Source: Achatina immaculata (lineage: Eukaryota; Mollusca; Gastropoda; Stylommatophora; Achatinidae). From it: DNA of 64,000 nucleotides. The DNA lies in NCBI GenBank assembly GCA_009760885.1, contig CM019717.1, forward strand, positions 47,260,866 to 47,324,865. Reading direction: 5' to 3'. Of the stretch, positions 10,399 to 21,861 are shown in pieces. Below the pieces are notes generated by a model, which made no database searches, was not told the origin of the DNA, and saw only the letters and a list, made by a program, of their open reading frames with translations. Numbering within the stretch: the first letter of the stretch is position 1; each line of letters opens with the position of its first letter. Both the position numbers and the translations under genes were made by a program.

Positions 10399-11750
10399 TC
10401 TTCTTCTTCGTTCGCATTGTCTGTCTATATCTGCAGTCCTGTCTCTTGGATAAATTTCACTGTTTTTTGTAACTCATTTATGGAACTGTAGAGCTTATCT
10501 TCTTTAGTGGTTTCACTGGGCCAGTAATTATTTCTCAGTGTCTCGTAGTTGATGCAGTTCTGGAGGATATGTTCCACAGTTTGGGGCACCTGGGCACATG
10601 TACATAGATTAGTAGTACCAACCTTAAACTTTGTATACATATGACTTCGGAGTCGGCTGTGTCCTGTTCGGAGACGGAAGATGGTGACTTGTTCCTTTCT
10701 GTTTAGCATGTGATAGTCATCATGTGGTGGTGTTTGTGGCTTCCTGTAGGTTTTTATCATGCTTTTCTTCTGATTATAGGTGATTGGTATGTCTGGTTGC
10801 TCCATTTCAGTGCCCTCTTTAGCCAGATGGTCAGCTTTCTCATTGCCTGGTATCCCACAGTGGGAGGGAATCCATTGCAAAGTGACTCCATGTTGTAAGC
10901 CAATTTTTGACAAGGCATCCTTAAGGTCTGGTAGTTTGTTGCTCTGAAGAGCTTCCAGTACTGATCTTGCATCTGTGAGAATTACTACAGGACATGTATC
11001 AATTCTGGAGTCTGATAGTTTTTCAACTGCAGCAATAATTGATCAAAGTTGTTGCAGTATTTACCAGTGGGTATGGAAATCGTGTCAATGGTGTTGTTTG
11101 GATATTCAATATATGCTCCTGCCCCTCCATTCTTTATGGCATTATGTGCAGATCCATCTGTATACACACGTATCCAGGTGTCACATGGATATTTGTCATC
11201 TAGAACACTTAAGTGTGGCTGTTGATCTTACAAGACTGCACTGCATCTCACCATTTTGCACACCTTTCACTTCAGTCTGAATAGTTATTTGTATATAATC
11301 TGCTTCTTTCCGTGGTGTATGCTCTGGTACAGATGATAATGGAGCGACTACAGTTGGAAGGTCAGGTATCAGCTTACGCATACGCTTGGCCTGATGAATG
11401 AAGCTGCTTCTTTTAAGCCGTCCTAATGCCAAGTTATTGAATCTCTCCTTCAGGGGATGGCTTACAGACCTAAGGAATTTTTCTCCCATGGTCATGACCT
11501 TTGTGTCTCTACGTTCCTTTAGCGCTTGAACACCAACTATTTTCTGCATTTCTACTATCGGTGTGGACCTCATGGCACCTGTGATAATCCGTAGTGACTG
11601 ATTTTGAACCTTGTCTAGATTATGTAGCGTAGTGTTTGATGCTGTGCACCAAGATGTTGAGCCATATTCTAAATGTGGTAGAATACTTTGCTGATATACA
11701 TTCTTGAGTGTTCTTTCACTAGCTCCCCATGAAGAGGACACAAACAGTAA
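10399..11750 (-). mobile_element. LINE family C with RNase H domain, 5'-truncated
   Basis: Minus strand, N to C: the end of a reverse transcriptase (SSSWGASERTLKNVYQQS, LPHLEYGSTSW, QNQSLRIITGAMRSTP; 11756 to 11196), then an RNase H domain. The RNase H shows VYTDGSA (first Asp, about 11150-11165), a shifted middle part, and WIPSHCGIPGNEKADHLAKEG (distal His/Asp motif, about 10795-10880). A C-terminal CTCAQVPQTVEHILQNC cysteine/histidine knuckle follows, and the frame ends in QETGLQI. A (GAA)n tail sits at 10399-10412. At least two frameshifts separate the parts. RNase H at this position is typical of I-superfamily-like LINEs. The copy is inactive: the RT palm is missing and the frame is broken. 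Confidence 0.85.
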
Positions 11751-13715
11751 TTTCAATCAGGAACTTGCCAATTATTCCACAACACTCAGTGAAGTAGAGA
11801 AGATAGGTACAGATGAATTATGGAATTCTTACAGCACAGCCATAATCACAGCAGCAAAAGCAAGCGCTGGACTGAAAAAAAAAACCAAATAGAAAAGCAT
11901 GGATATCAGAAAACACATGGAAGTACATAAATGAAAGACGAGCAGCCAAATTAGACATGCTGAACGTAAAGACAGATCTTGGAAAAGATCTGGAGAAAGC
12001 AACATACAAAGAAATAGACAAGAAAGTAAAAAGTTCAGCTAGAAGGGATAAAGGAGAATACATAGACAATATGACGAAAGAGGCAGAGAAAGCAGCAAGA
12101 ACAGGAGACAGCAAAACTTTATGTAACATACAAAAGAGGCTAACATGTACTATTACATCTAAAGAAAGGCCAATTCTTAGCAAAACTGGAGCCCTATTAA
12201 CATCAAATAAAGACCAAAAGCAAAGATGGGCTAAATACTTCCAAGAAATACTTAACTGACCACACCCAAAAGAATTGATAAACCTTGAAACCGACTTACC
12301 AACCCCACAACTAAATGTCAACCCAGATGAAATTACATTGCATGAAATTGAAACAGCAGTGAATTTAATGGCTAACAACAAAGCTGCAGGTGAAGATGAA
12401 ATAACACCCGAAATGTTAAAAGTTATCAATAGTGACAACATGAGACAACTACAGAGAATATTTAATAAGATTTGGAAAGAAGAAAAGGTCCCTTCTAAAT
12501 GGAAAAAAGAAATCATTGTTAAAATATCCCCCCCCAAAAAAAAAAGGCAACCTTAGTGACTGTAACAATTGGAGAGGAGTAACCTTAGTATCAAGTGTGT
12601 CAAAAGTATTTTGCAAGGTCATTTTGAATAGACTCAAAGATATAGTGGATACCGCAATGAGAGAAGAACAACCAGGATTTCGAAAAGGGAGAAGCTATCT
12701 CGACCAGATCTTTACTCTAAGAATAATACTTGAAGAATATATTGAAAAGCAGAAACCACTAATACTGAACTTTATAGACTTTAAAAAGGCATTTGATAGC
12801 ATACACAGAGATTCATTTGGGGAGAATTTTAAGTTTATATGGAATACCATATAAAATTGTCAGTATCATTAAGGGCCTCTACAATGGATATGTTTGTGCA
12901 GTCAAAACAGAAAAAGGGATGAGTGAATGGTTCCAGATTAAAACAGGCGTGAAACAAGGATGTATACTGTCTCCTATGCTTTTTTTGGAATTGCAATAGA
13001 CTTCATAACGAAAAAATGCTGCACAGGCAACAAGTACTGATTGGATACATGGGACCCAACTAGACGATCGTGATTTTTGAAGGGACAGATGTTGAAGAAG
13101 TTAATCAATTTGCATACCTCGGCAGCTACGTAGACCAGGATGGTGACACCAGAAAGAAAGTTAGAATTAGAATATCAAAAGCAGCATCGATCTTCAAGAA
13201 TCTTGAGAACATATGGCATTCAAAAGTTATAAAACATTAACCCAGGTTAAGACTTTTCAAGTCAAATGTAATATCCACCCTCATTTATGCATGCGAAAGC
13301 TGGAAAACAGCTAAAGAAATAGACAATAAATTAGACTCTTTTGAAAACAAATGCCCATGGAAAGTATTCGGCATCAAGTGAAACGAATTCAAGAACAAAG
13401 CGGAGATAAGAAAGATGACTGAACAACAACCAGTCTCATGTGTGATCAGGAAAAGGAGATGGACATATGTTGGTCACTTGATGAGAAGAAACGATCAGAG
13501 AATCCCAAAACAAGCTATCAAGTGGAACACAACTGGCCGAAGAAAAAGTGGCGGACCCCGTGAAATTCTAAAGAGGACATTATTAAGAGAGGCCAAATTA
13601 ACAGGCATAATGATGAGGTTGAAAAGCTCGCGGAAAACAGGAAAAATTGGCGAACTACCTTGCGAGCCGTGTGTGACATTTAACGGGACAGGGAGGATAT
13701 AAGATACAAGAAATG
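11745..13715 (+). mobile_element. LINE family B, copy B2: long copy lacking the RT active site
   Basis: Plus strand: linker (KAWISENTWKYINERRAAKL, about 11890-11950), the pre-RT region (NKAAGEDEITPEMLK, about 12380-12420), RT with NWRGVTLVSSVSKVF, EEQPGFRKGRS, LNFIDFKKAFDSIHRD (about 12770-12815) and TGVKQGCILSPMLF (about 12945-12985). About 90 bp later the sequence is already in the C-terminal domain (NQFAYLGSYVDQDGD, about 13105-13145). The stretch that should hold the YADD/FADD aspartates is therefore deleted. The end matches B1 (YVGHLMRRNDQRIPK, then a GRPR-like GGPRE, then an AGGATATAAGATA tail). Breaks at about 11890, 12259, 12540-12560 and 12830 add frameshifts or stops. It meets LINE C head to head at about 11745. 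Confidence 0.87.
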
Positions 13716-14326
13716 TCCAGAGCATCTCTATTTGATTCATGCACAGGTTGGTAACCACTCGTTGCTGTCATTATCGTCGGGCCCCTCTGCTTCTCTATAT
13801 TGTTACTAAGATTCAATGGATGACTAGAAGCTCCCACTTCCAACTGCTGAGGATAACGTATATGTGGTGCTGTTATAACGACAGCCTTTTGTTCTTTATA
13901 TTTATTTGTATGTTTTCTGATTTGTTTTATGTGCTCATTTTCTTCTTGCAAGTGGTTTGTTTTCTACTTTACTTGCGTTTGCAATCTGAAAAAAAGCAGC
14001 TTGCACGTGTTGCACGAATCTCCATTTCGACCCTGTTCAATGTCTCAGAAAAAGAATAGCATGGTCATTATGTAAAAACTATTGTAATAATATCAGTTCA
14101 ACAAGTAAGTGAAAACAGGAGAGTTTTGAGTGGATTTTTTCAATGAAATGTGCGCGACACTCTTTCCACTCCTGAATTAATTTCAGTGCTCCTGTAGAAT
14201 AAACTGATAAGAATAGAAAGAAAGAAAGTGGGCGTTATTCTATAATTTTAAAATGTGGGTTGCGCTAGAAATGTGCCACTTTTCATTTTATTTGAACCTT
14301 GCCTACATAAAAAGTTTAAACCTTTC
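13716..14326. other. Unassigned AT-rich stretch
   Basis: No protein family, tandem repeat or tRNA-like box seen. Open frames on both strands are short and lack character. Confidence 0.4.
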
Positions 14327-14605
14327 GGCCTGGTTAGCTGAGAGGTTAGGTGTTCTGTTTACTAATCCGGCGGTACCGGATTCAGTCCCAGCAGTGGGAT
14401 TTTTTTTTTTTTTATGGTACGCATCAAAACGGCCCCGGAAGTTCACCCAGCCTCTAAAAATGGGTACCAAAGAAATCTGGAAAGTTAAAGCGGCCAGGCG
14501 TGATACTGACCACGTCAGACTTTCATGTGCCGAAGGTTGTGGAAAATACGGGCCTAACACAGTATTCCCCAATATGCCTTAATGTCCTTGAATGCCTAAA
14601 TATCT
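14327..14605 (+). mobile_element. tRNA-derived SINE, copy 1
   Basis: The head GGCCTGGTTAGCTGAGAGG resembles a tRNA A box, and GGATTCAGTCC about 50 bp on resembles a B box (RNA polymerase III internal promoter). A T-run follows at 14400-14413. The body contains AATGGGTACC at 14459-14468, GGCCAGGCGTGATACTGACC at 14492-14511 and a TGCCGAAGGTTGTGG segment, all shared with other copies in this window. The 3' end is approximate. Confidence 0.75.
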
Positions 14606-14827
14606 CTCTGAGCATTGATTCGGACAGGTGCCAAAGATGTATCAACACTGACAGTTGTTTTAGGGTGAAAGACTTGAAACAAGACGCGTCCGAGAAAGAG
14701 ATTTGAAATAGAAGACCAACAATCCATATTTTGAACTTGCAGGTCATGAGAGACATAAATTAAGAAAAGTTGTAAACTCGTTTGAGGTGGAGAACTCTAG
14801 TGATAAGTTAATGCTTCTACTGCTTAC

Positions 14828-15030
14828 CAGTTTGTGGACTGATCTATATGCTGCGCCACAGCGTAGCCAAACATGCTGCCGTTTTCTCCTCTATGGACTA
14901 TGGCCCTCTGAACGTCAATATTGAAGCCAACAACTGATGGAGCCATCAGCAGCGCAGCTACCACGACAGCGACATACACAGCTTGTAAACCTATTTGCTG
15001 CGACCCAAGTACAGTCAGACTGAACATCAT
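14828..15030 (-). CDS. Integrin alpha subunit, first coding exon (partial gene)
   Basis: Reading from the ATG at 15030, the exon encodes about 67 residues. Residues 1-34 form a hydrophobic signal peptide (AVYVAVVVAALLMAPSVVG), followed by FNIDVQRAIVHRGENGSMFG and YAVAQHIDQSTNW. The FN-D start of the mature chain and the GSMFGYAVA word are the hallmark of the first beta-propeller blade of integrin alpha chains, which pair with a beta chain to bind extracellular matrix at the cell surface. The frame ends at AACTG|GTAAGCA, a good splice donor in phase 2. The frame is also open upstream to an ATG at 15240, but that longer N-terminus would bury the signal peptide, so I prefer the Met-Met at 15030. 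I found no later integrin exon in the remaining 14.8 kb, so intron 1 would be long. Subtype unknown. Confidence 0.72.
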
Positions 15031-16766
15031 CGGAACAGCCCTGCTGTTTTCCCAGGGAGCTGAACGAACCGAGCCAAGGTTGCTTTCCATAAACTGTTTA
15101 TCCTGAGAATCTCGAGTATCTCTGAATTTATTGCACTTACTCCGCTTGGCTTCCAGTGCTGGAATCGATGAAGGTCCGCCGCATAGAACACAGTGCACAG
15201 AGCCCTGTGCCGGATCCATAGCACGGGATGAGACTTCCACACTGTCTCTTTACAGAAAGTACTTTCTACCACACTTCAGGATAAATAAGCAACCCAAAAA
15301 ACAATTAAACCGAAACCTACACCGCCCATTTGCTAATCAAACTATCTCGTTATTCGCTGCCTATAAATAAGTCCACATAATGTCGGCTTATGAGAAAGAG
15401 AATGGGAAAATACAAATTACTTCCTCACTTTTTGGTTCAATTAATGTAAATACTGTCATATAAGTATTAGAAGTCGGCTATGAGATTAAATATTCCCCAT
15501 ATAACGCGCGGAGGTCACACGATAAAGTTGTAAATATACACTCAATAACGCGCAGAAGTGCTGAAATAACTTATTAAGATCAATACAGAAACTCTGATAA
15601 CATCAGCAAGGAACCAGCTAGGCTGAGAAATCTGAAGTGGGAGTTCGTCTTCGAGAGTGTTTTTTGCAATATATAAATTATCCATGAACACATCACTAAT
15701 AAATCACACATTGCCTGCATAAATATGTAATAAGCCAAATGTTTTAAAACAATATATACGTATAGTATTATATCCAGTCTTCTCCTCCCCCACCCACCGC
15801 TACCCCCTTTCCACCAAGCCTAAACACTTCCTCTATCTCCTAAAGGAATGCTTTATAGCACATAAGAACAAACACGCGCTCTCGTACTACGTTTAAAAAA
15901 AAAAAAAAGCCGCGATAATAATTTAGTAGAAACAAAATATTTTCCATGTTATTGCTAGTTTTTCCCCCTCTTGTAGAAAAAAAAAACACACACACACGCA
16001 CACACAGAAACATCCACTAAACTATGCACTAGGAACTTGTACAACACGCCCTTGCAGGCAAGAGTTTCTGCACACGGCCACACCAAAAAATTCTTGAAGA
16101 GCGTACCAGACCACGAATGCTCACTAGCACACTGTCTGCTCCCGCACGTATTCACGCTCTGGGCCGAACACCGAAAGTTAAGTAAAGGCTGAGGGGCAAC
16201 TCCGGCCGACTCTGCCCCCCTTCCTCTGTGGTGAATAAGAACGGCTGGGGCGAAAACTGTCCTACAGAAAGCCAATTCCCGAACGGCCCGCAGCGTCGGC
16301 CCGTCCCGTTCTGTAACCTCCAGAAGCAGGGTTATCTGTTAACACTCGTCACTTCAATGGAGGCACTGACGTAGTCAAGTTATATTTGTTTCAGGCGCAG
16401 GAAGCGAATGTCCGCGACCCTTAACCCCCACCCCCCAACCACCCCCAAGTCCTCTTCAGCCTATAAAATACATATATTTACGATGGAGAACGATCTTCTA
16501 ATTTCATAAAGTACAAGTAAACGCGTGCATTTTCCGATGCATTATATCTGGTACTACTAGGTATAGAGAATTTCGGCTTTGTACATTACTCTCATCATCC
16601 ACTCCATAATGTTAGTAAATGAAAACTTGAAAACACGTAGCCAGTTCATTTTATTCCTCTCACACGACGCAAGTACCAGTTTCCTGACAGAAAATTTATT
16701 GAAAATTTACTGCGATTATTTTGTGTGTATGTCTGTACATAGGACAAGTTCCATGCTGTTTTGCGC
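15031..16766. other. Upstream region of the integrin-like exon; unassigned
   Basis: Should hold the 5' UTR and promoter of the minus-strand integrin-like gene. A more GC- and CpG-rich patch lies at about 16070-16330. I see no clear TATA box or initiator. A short (CA)n lies at about 15986-16006. The frame 15955-16275 (minus) has no family character. Confidence 0.4.
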
Positions 16767-16767
16767 T

Positions 16768-16806
16768 ATATATATATATATATATATATATACATACACA
16801 CACGCA
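16768..16806. repeat. (TA)n/(CA)n microsatellite abutting a Helitron end
   Basis: TATATA run followed by ACACACACGCA, lying directly outside the Helitron 3' terminus. Confidence 0.9.
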
Positions 16807-17120
16807 CTGGCTGATTACCCGGCGTTGCCCGGATATTTATTTATCCCAATCGTCTATTAGACAGGAAAAGGAATGAATTCTATCTATAGTGTAACATCGA
16901 AGTAGTTTTATTTACAGGTATTTTAAAGTATAAGTACAGTACACAAATTATAGAGTAAAGTCTTTTACAAATTCACTATAATATTAATTTAATTCAAAAC
17001 TTCATTATAAACAATATTTTTAGTTTCACCTCCACGAGCAAGAATAAATAAATTCTTGGGTGAACCCACTCTTGAGCAAGCAACATAAAGTTATCCGTGG
17101 GAGAAACATGGCGATCTCAA
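16807..17120 (-). mobile_element. Helitron 3' end with helicase C-terminus
   Basis: On the minus strand, 17105 to 16989 reads FSHG-stop-LYVACSRVGSPK, then NLFILARGGETK and NIVYNEVLN-stop. This is the conserved C-terminal end of PIF1-like helicases (LYVACSRVG motif), as in the Rep-helicase protein of Helitrons. Where a Gln is expected after FSHG there is TAA, a single C-to-T change. About 155 bp further the strand ends in CCGGGCAACGCCGGG (16818-16832), a short GC-rich hairpin, followed by TAATCAGCCAG. Autonomous Helitrons end with a hairpin and CTRR; here the CTAG appears mutated to CCAG. The 5' part of the element is absent, or lost in the unassigned sequence beyond 17120. Confidence 0.78.
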
Positions 17121-17785
17121 ATCTATCTCTCTCCCCCTCTCTATCTCTCTCCTTAACTTAAAAAGCTAATTTGAAAAAATAAGAAAAAGGTATACTGTCA
17201 CTGAGCAATGAAATCTACTATAGAATACAATAAAAAGCTAATAAAAACATAAGGAAAAAAACAAAGTTAAAATTTATTTATTTGGACTTGCCATTGGAAG
17301 CTACAAATGCTTCTCTTAAACCAGTACCGCTCTATTTCACAATTATCTCCCTTAGAGCATTTTTGTTCCTCCTTGAATTTAATGGATAAGACCTCAACCC
17401 CCTTCTTACCCCCACTCCTAGGGATGGTAGAGTGTTATACTCTCATATTATACATTTCCAAATTGTAAGTTATACGTGTACCAAGCTTGGTTGAAATTGC
17501 TCCAGGCGTTCCAGAGTGATGTTGGAACAAACATATATATATATATATATACTTGTACGATAAAACCAAAAAAAACAATCTTCATAAAATTGTGTCTGCG
17601 AAGGTCAATTTTTGCCCTACAAGACTGCCTACCACTGGTCTTCTACATATAAAGTACCTGAAGTTCTTTGCAGTATGTTAATAACTTGATCTATGTGACC
17701 AACACAAATTTACATTTAATATTTTGAAATTTAATGTCTGAGATTTTCGGGGAACTGTTTGTCCTGTGCCTCATATTTTAAACTA
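17121..17785. other. Unassigned stretch, possibly decayed Helitron-associated sequence
   Basis: Contains a CCAAGCTTGGTTGAAATTGC motif with a CCAGGCGTTCCAGAGTGATG continuation at about 17482-17522, next to (TA)n at 17529-17551. Similar motifs occur beside transposon ends in other animals, but I cannot name the element. Confidence 0.3.
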
Positions 17786-18018
17786 GCGCCTGGCTGGCTG
17801 AGTGGTCATGCGCTCTGTCTACTAATCTGGTGGTACTGGGTACAAGTCCCAGCACTGGTGTTTTGTTTTTTTTTTCCTGGTGCTTTCACACCAAGAATGG
17901 GTACCAGATAAACCTGGGAAGACCACATCACATTTTCATATGCCGAAGGTTTTGGAAATACGGGTCCAACCTAGTATCCCCAATAGGCCCTAATGGCCTG
18001 GAAACGAGGATTTTACCT
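17786..18018 (+). mobile_element. tRNA-derived SINE, copy 2
   Basis: The head contains TGGCTGAGTGG, a perfect match to the RNA polymerase III A-box pattern, and GGTACAAGTCC in the B-box position. AATGGGTACC is at 17896-17905, and CATATGCCGAAGGTTTTGG with ATACGGGTCCAAC matches the second half of SINE copy 1. It lacks the GGCCAGGCGTGATACTGACC block seen in copies 1 and 3. A tiny LINE A insertion lies at its 3' end. Confidence 0.78.
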
Positions 18019-18027
18019 TACTTTACC

Positions 18028-18088
18028 ATCATCAGGTGCCGTGCCGACTGGCTATTATATTTCTCCAGAGTACACGATCCTTCATGCA
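18028..18088 (-). mobile_element. LINE family A, copy A2: 61-bp insertion with 9-bp target-site duplication
   Basis: ATCATCAGGTGCCGTGCCGA continuing to ACGATCCTTCATGCA is the extreme 3' end of LINE A, with a small internal deletion. TACTTTACC is present at both edges (18019-18027 and 18089-18097). This is a complete but extremely 5'-truncated retrotransposition event. Confidence 0.85.
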
Positions 18089-18097
18089 TACTTTACC

Positions 18098-20985
18098 TTG
18101 CCTATATTTGAAATTATTATTTCAAACTTACTGGGGACGTTTGGAACACAAAACACTGATGCATACACAAAATATATGCCTGCGTATAAATAAATGTATA
18201 TTTTAACTGTAGTAATGTATACTTCATCCGTAGGAAAACTGTAAAGAGTAAGAAGCATAAACATACATCACCCTTTTGCGCTATCACCACCAGTGAAGGA
18301 TTCCCGGTCCATCTGACTCTCACCTTGACGGTCAGACATCTTGGTTGACATGTCTGTCTGAATCTTGTCGACCATCCCCCCACCCCCACAACCCAATGGA
18401 ATATTCTCTCAGAATCATTTGCTGGAATGCCCGGCCCATCTATTTATGTATCCAAAATAGTTTAGTTTCCTGGTACTAACTTATTTCATTCAATGACTAA
18501 GGAATAATACACAAGATTTTACAGTGAGCCAAGGGAGTTAAATGTACTTTTTTTTTTTGCTTGGTAAATTACCACAAAACACACTTCTCGAAAAACAAAA
18601 TTTTAAAAACATAAAACAGTGGGGGGGAGATAACAATAAATTTTGCGTAGTTTCTTTTGATGTGGGCATGGCCCAGTCAGTGGTGTCCCTTGCGGCACTG
18701 GCTTCTCGAGTATAGAATTTGGCTATTTTAATCTACAAACCCTCACCACACACGTGGTAAAATTATCTAGCAAGCCCATGCGGGCATTAAGGTAAAGAAA
18801 TAATAAAAAAAAAATTCTCGGGTATAGAAATATTTCGCTATAATTTGGTCGCTCGAGTGTCCCCCAAGTCATTAATTTCGATACTTCTGTTGGCAGAAAC
18901 ATGGGCATTAAAAAAAATCTAGTGGAAAACAGGTTCCTAACACACAAGTGAATATGGGCATTATCCACTTGTAGGATGTCACCCAGAATGCACTGTACAC
19001 ATGACCTTCACTTCAATGAATGAAGGGGAAAAAAAGTTCTGTTCCATGAAAATGGGGCTTCCATCAAGTTCAGAGCAGATAAAAACATAATAATAATGAG
19101 AAGCATAATATATAAAAAAAGCCTGTCAAGATAACTTTTTTTTGCCCTGTCACACAAAGTCCCGACTGATACATATCATGCTTTCATGATGGTGATGTGA
19201 AAACACTCATAAATGTATAGTGGCCACAAACAGAGAAACATGTCAGTCATATTAAAAAAAAACATTAACTTTTATTTATTTATTTTTTTTTAGGCAATAT
19301 ACAAAAATCCAAAGAGAATAAAAAATCTTTTAATCCATATGTGGACTGAAGGCGAGTAGCATCCATTAAAGATTATCCACTTCAAAAACTCACATTTAAG
19401 ACTGGACTGACTGACAGTGTCAAAGATGTAGCTGCAGTATTATTATACACATAAAACTGAATGAATTAAGCAATTAGATATGACAGGCTAAAATAGCAAT
19501 GCAGATGGGACAGTTCTTACAACGAGTGAACATCCAAGTAGCACCATGAGACAATCCCAGTTTGGAATCCGTACACAAGGATGAAGGGGAAAAAAAGTTT
19601 ATAAACAAATGAAGAAGAGACTCAGTGCAGAAAGACAAATAAAAACAAGATGAAGACATGGATGGAGCTAAAGAAATGTTGAGAAGGCATACCCACTAAC
19701 AAGAGGAAAAGAAAAAAAAAATAACACAAAAACAGTCTGTTGTGAGCTCGTCTCTTTCTCCTCAGTGTCTGGTTTAGCAGAAAACACAAACAGTTCATTC
19801 ACTTCATTGTCTTGGGTAAGATGTTTCATTTTTCTTTTAAAGGTTCATCTTTTCTCATTCCCAGTTTCAAACTCATTCAAGTTTTCATTTTTTGGTCTTC
19901 CCTGCTTTTGTTACCCGGGGAGTTTTCACAGGAAGATGCTAGGTTTTATATTGCATTGTTCTCTGCTCAGGACGACGGAGCTTAGGGTAAACTTTTACAT
20001 CTCAAGATAGAACTGAGCTGCGGACGAATATCATTACTGAAATGTAGATAAAATTGACATATGAAATATTGATAAATATGATAAAAATGAATTGGAGAAA
20101 AATGTGATGTATAAACTACTGAGAAATATTGTTATTTATATTGTAAATGTTGATAAACAATACTTTTTTTTAATAAATATGATAAATGAACTATTGATAA
20201 TTAGTAACTGAAATACAGATATAAATATATATATGTGACAAATTACTGCAGATAATATATGACTAACTTCAGATACATATGAACTAACCAAAAAAACCCA
20301 GATAGATAGAGATACTAAACTGCAGATAAATAAATGAACACTTGGGAAAAGCAATGTCAAACACCCGAAGCAACATAAAAAAAAAAATCTTAATGTGTGC
20401 ACATCAAAATTTCATCTGTATGTTTATATATGCTAATGAGCACAACAAAACCTACAAAAGCAAAAAAAGAAAAGAAAGCTGCTGAAAACACATCTGAGTA
20501 TACACAGAAAAGAAAGTAACGAAAGACTAAAACAGATCTTCAGTCTTACATTAACATCTATAAAGTGTTAAAACGGATCCTAATTTCAGGCAAGCTGTGC
20601 TTCGAATTTTTTAGAAGAATTATCAGGGATAACATAGGAAGACAGAATAAGGAACAACGGAAATCAATAAGTACACAATGCAATATGTGACAAAAACCGT
20701 GAGACAGAACAAAAAGGAACAAGATGATGGGGTACTACACACACACACAAAAAGAACAGACAACTAAGACAAGACATTAGTCAAACTTCTATGGGAGGAA
20801 GAAGACAAAGCATGCCCTGAGGAGACATTAAAACTTCAGAGCACCAGAGATAAGGGTAATAAAATGGATAGGTTAAAAATCAGAAATAAAGACAAAAGTT
20901 TTTGTCTCAATCTCATGTTGAACTACAATAAAGCCTGAAGATTCTTCCATTTTTTTCTTCTTTCTAACCACAACCAATAAGGCAT
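18098..20985. other. Long unassigned A/T-rich interval
   Basis: No mobile-element motif or gene family recognised. A-rich and T-rich homopolymer runs are frequent. At about 19740-20000 the minus strand has short hydrophilic frames (for example NENLNEFETGNEKR and AKPDTEEKETSS) broken by stops. They could be a decayed or terminal exon but are not supportable as a gene. Confidence 0.4.
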
Positions 20986-20989
20986 CTAT

Positions 20990-21140
20990 TCTGTAGCCAA
21001 GGTCTCTCTTTCTAGTTTGTGACTCCAGATTCTTGTAGGTTTCCTTCTGTGTTGTCTTTCTTGATTGTACACAGCTTTAGTTTGTCCATTCTCTTCCATA
21101 TTCTCCACATGTTCTAACCAATATGTTTTTTTTGTTTCCA
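20990..21140 (-). mobile_element. LINE family D remnant (D3)
   Basis: Plus-strand words such as TTTAGTTTGTCCATTCTCTT and CCATATTCTCCACATGTTCT align by eye with D1 at 6690-6735, the codons for the GHVERMEENRQ region. It is heavily diverged. A (GAT)n run at 21160-21180 follows. Confidence 0.5.
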
Positions 21141-21180
21141 TATTTGTAGTGATTCAAAGTGATGATGATGATGATGATGA

Positions 21181-21861
21181 AAATAAAATCTATGGTTTAT
21201 AAAATATTAAATATATTTATACTGAACAATTAGACTGGAAATGCTTCCAACCTCAAAGCCATAAAAGTAATAATAATGAATAATTCACATGTATGATATA
21301 CTGCATGTATCAGTTATAATTTTCTGCGATTATGATTTGATATTAACATTTACTGCCATCAGCCCTCACTTACTCATTTTTTAAACATAAAAACCTGCAG
21401 ATGAATCCATTTTATTTACAGTTTCATTTGTCAATTTTCATTTCATTTATTTGCTATTTTGTTTCATATTTCTTACATTCCAACAGATAATGTGAAATTT
21501 GCTTTTTGAAAGAGTAGTTTTTCATGGAAAACATGACTTGGATACTAAAACCCATTTATCTAAGAAATATTAGACAGAGGATGGATGAGGAAAAAGCAAT
21601 TTTTTTTTTCCACACAGAAAAATGTTATCACACACAAAAAAGAATTAAAAATGTACAAGCAACAGCAAATCTCAAAACACTAGCCTTCTTGTGCCATTTG
21701 ATTACAGTAATCTTGTGTCCTTAATTTCCTGGAACGGTCCCCATTCTGGCACCATGACTTTTGCAACCACACTACTGTGATAAAGACATCTGATTTTTAA
21801 ATATGGTGTTTTCTAAATTATTATGTAATTAGACCCCAGTAAATATGCTTGTGCTTATTAT
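21181..21861. other. Unassigned AT-rich stretch
   Basis: Nothing recognisable. Confidence 0.4.

Noticed and set aside
10375..10400. GATTCGAACC word resembling a reverse B box of another SINE
   Set aside because: No A box and no SINE body nearby; it adjoins the LINE C tail and is probably chance.
19740..20010. Hydrophilic minus-strand frames that could be a gene's last exon
   Set aside because: Stops interrupt each frame within about 30 codons and no splice pair restores a longer one.
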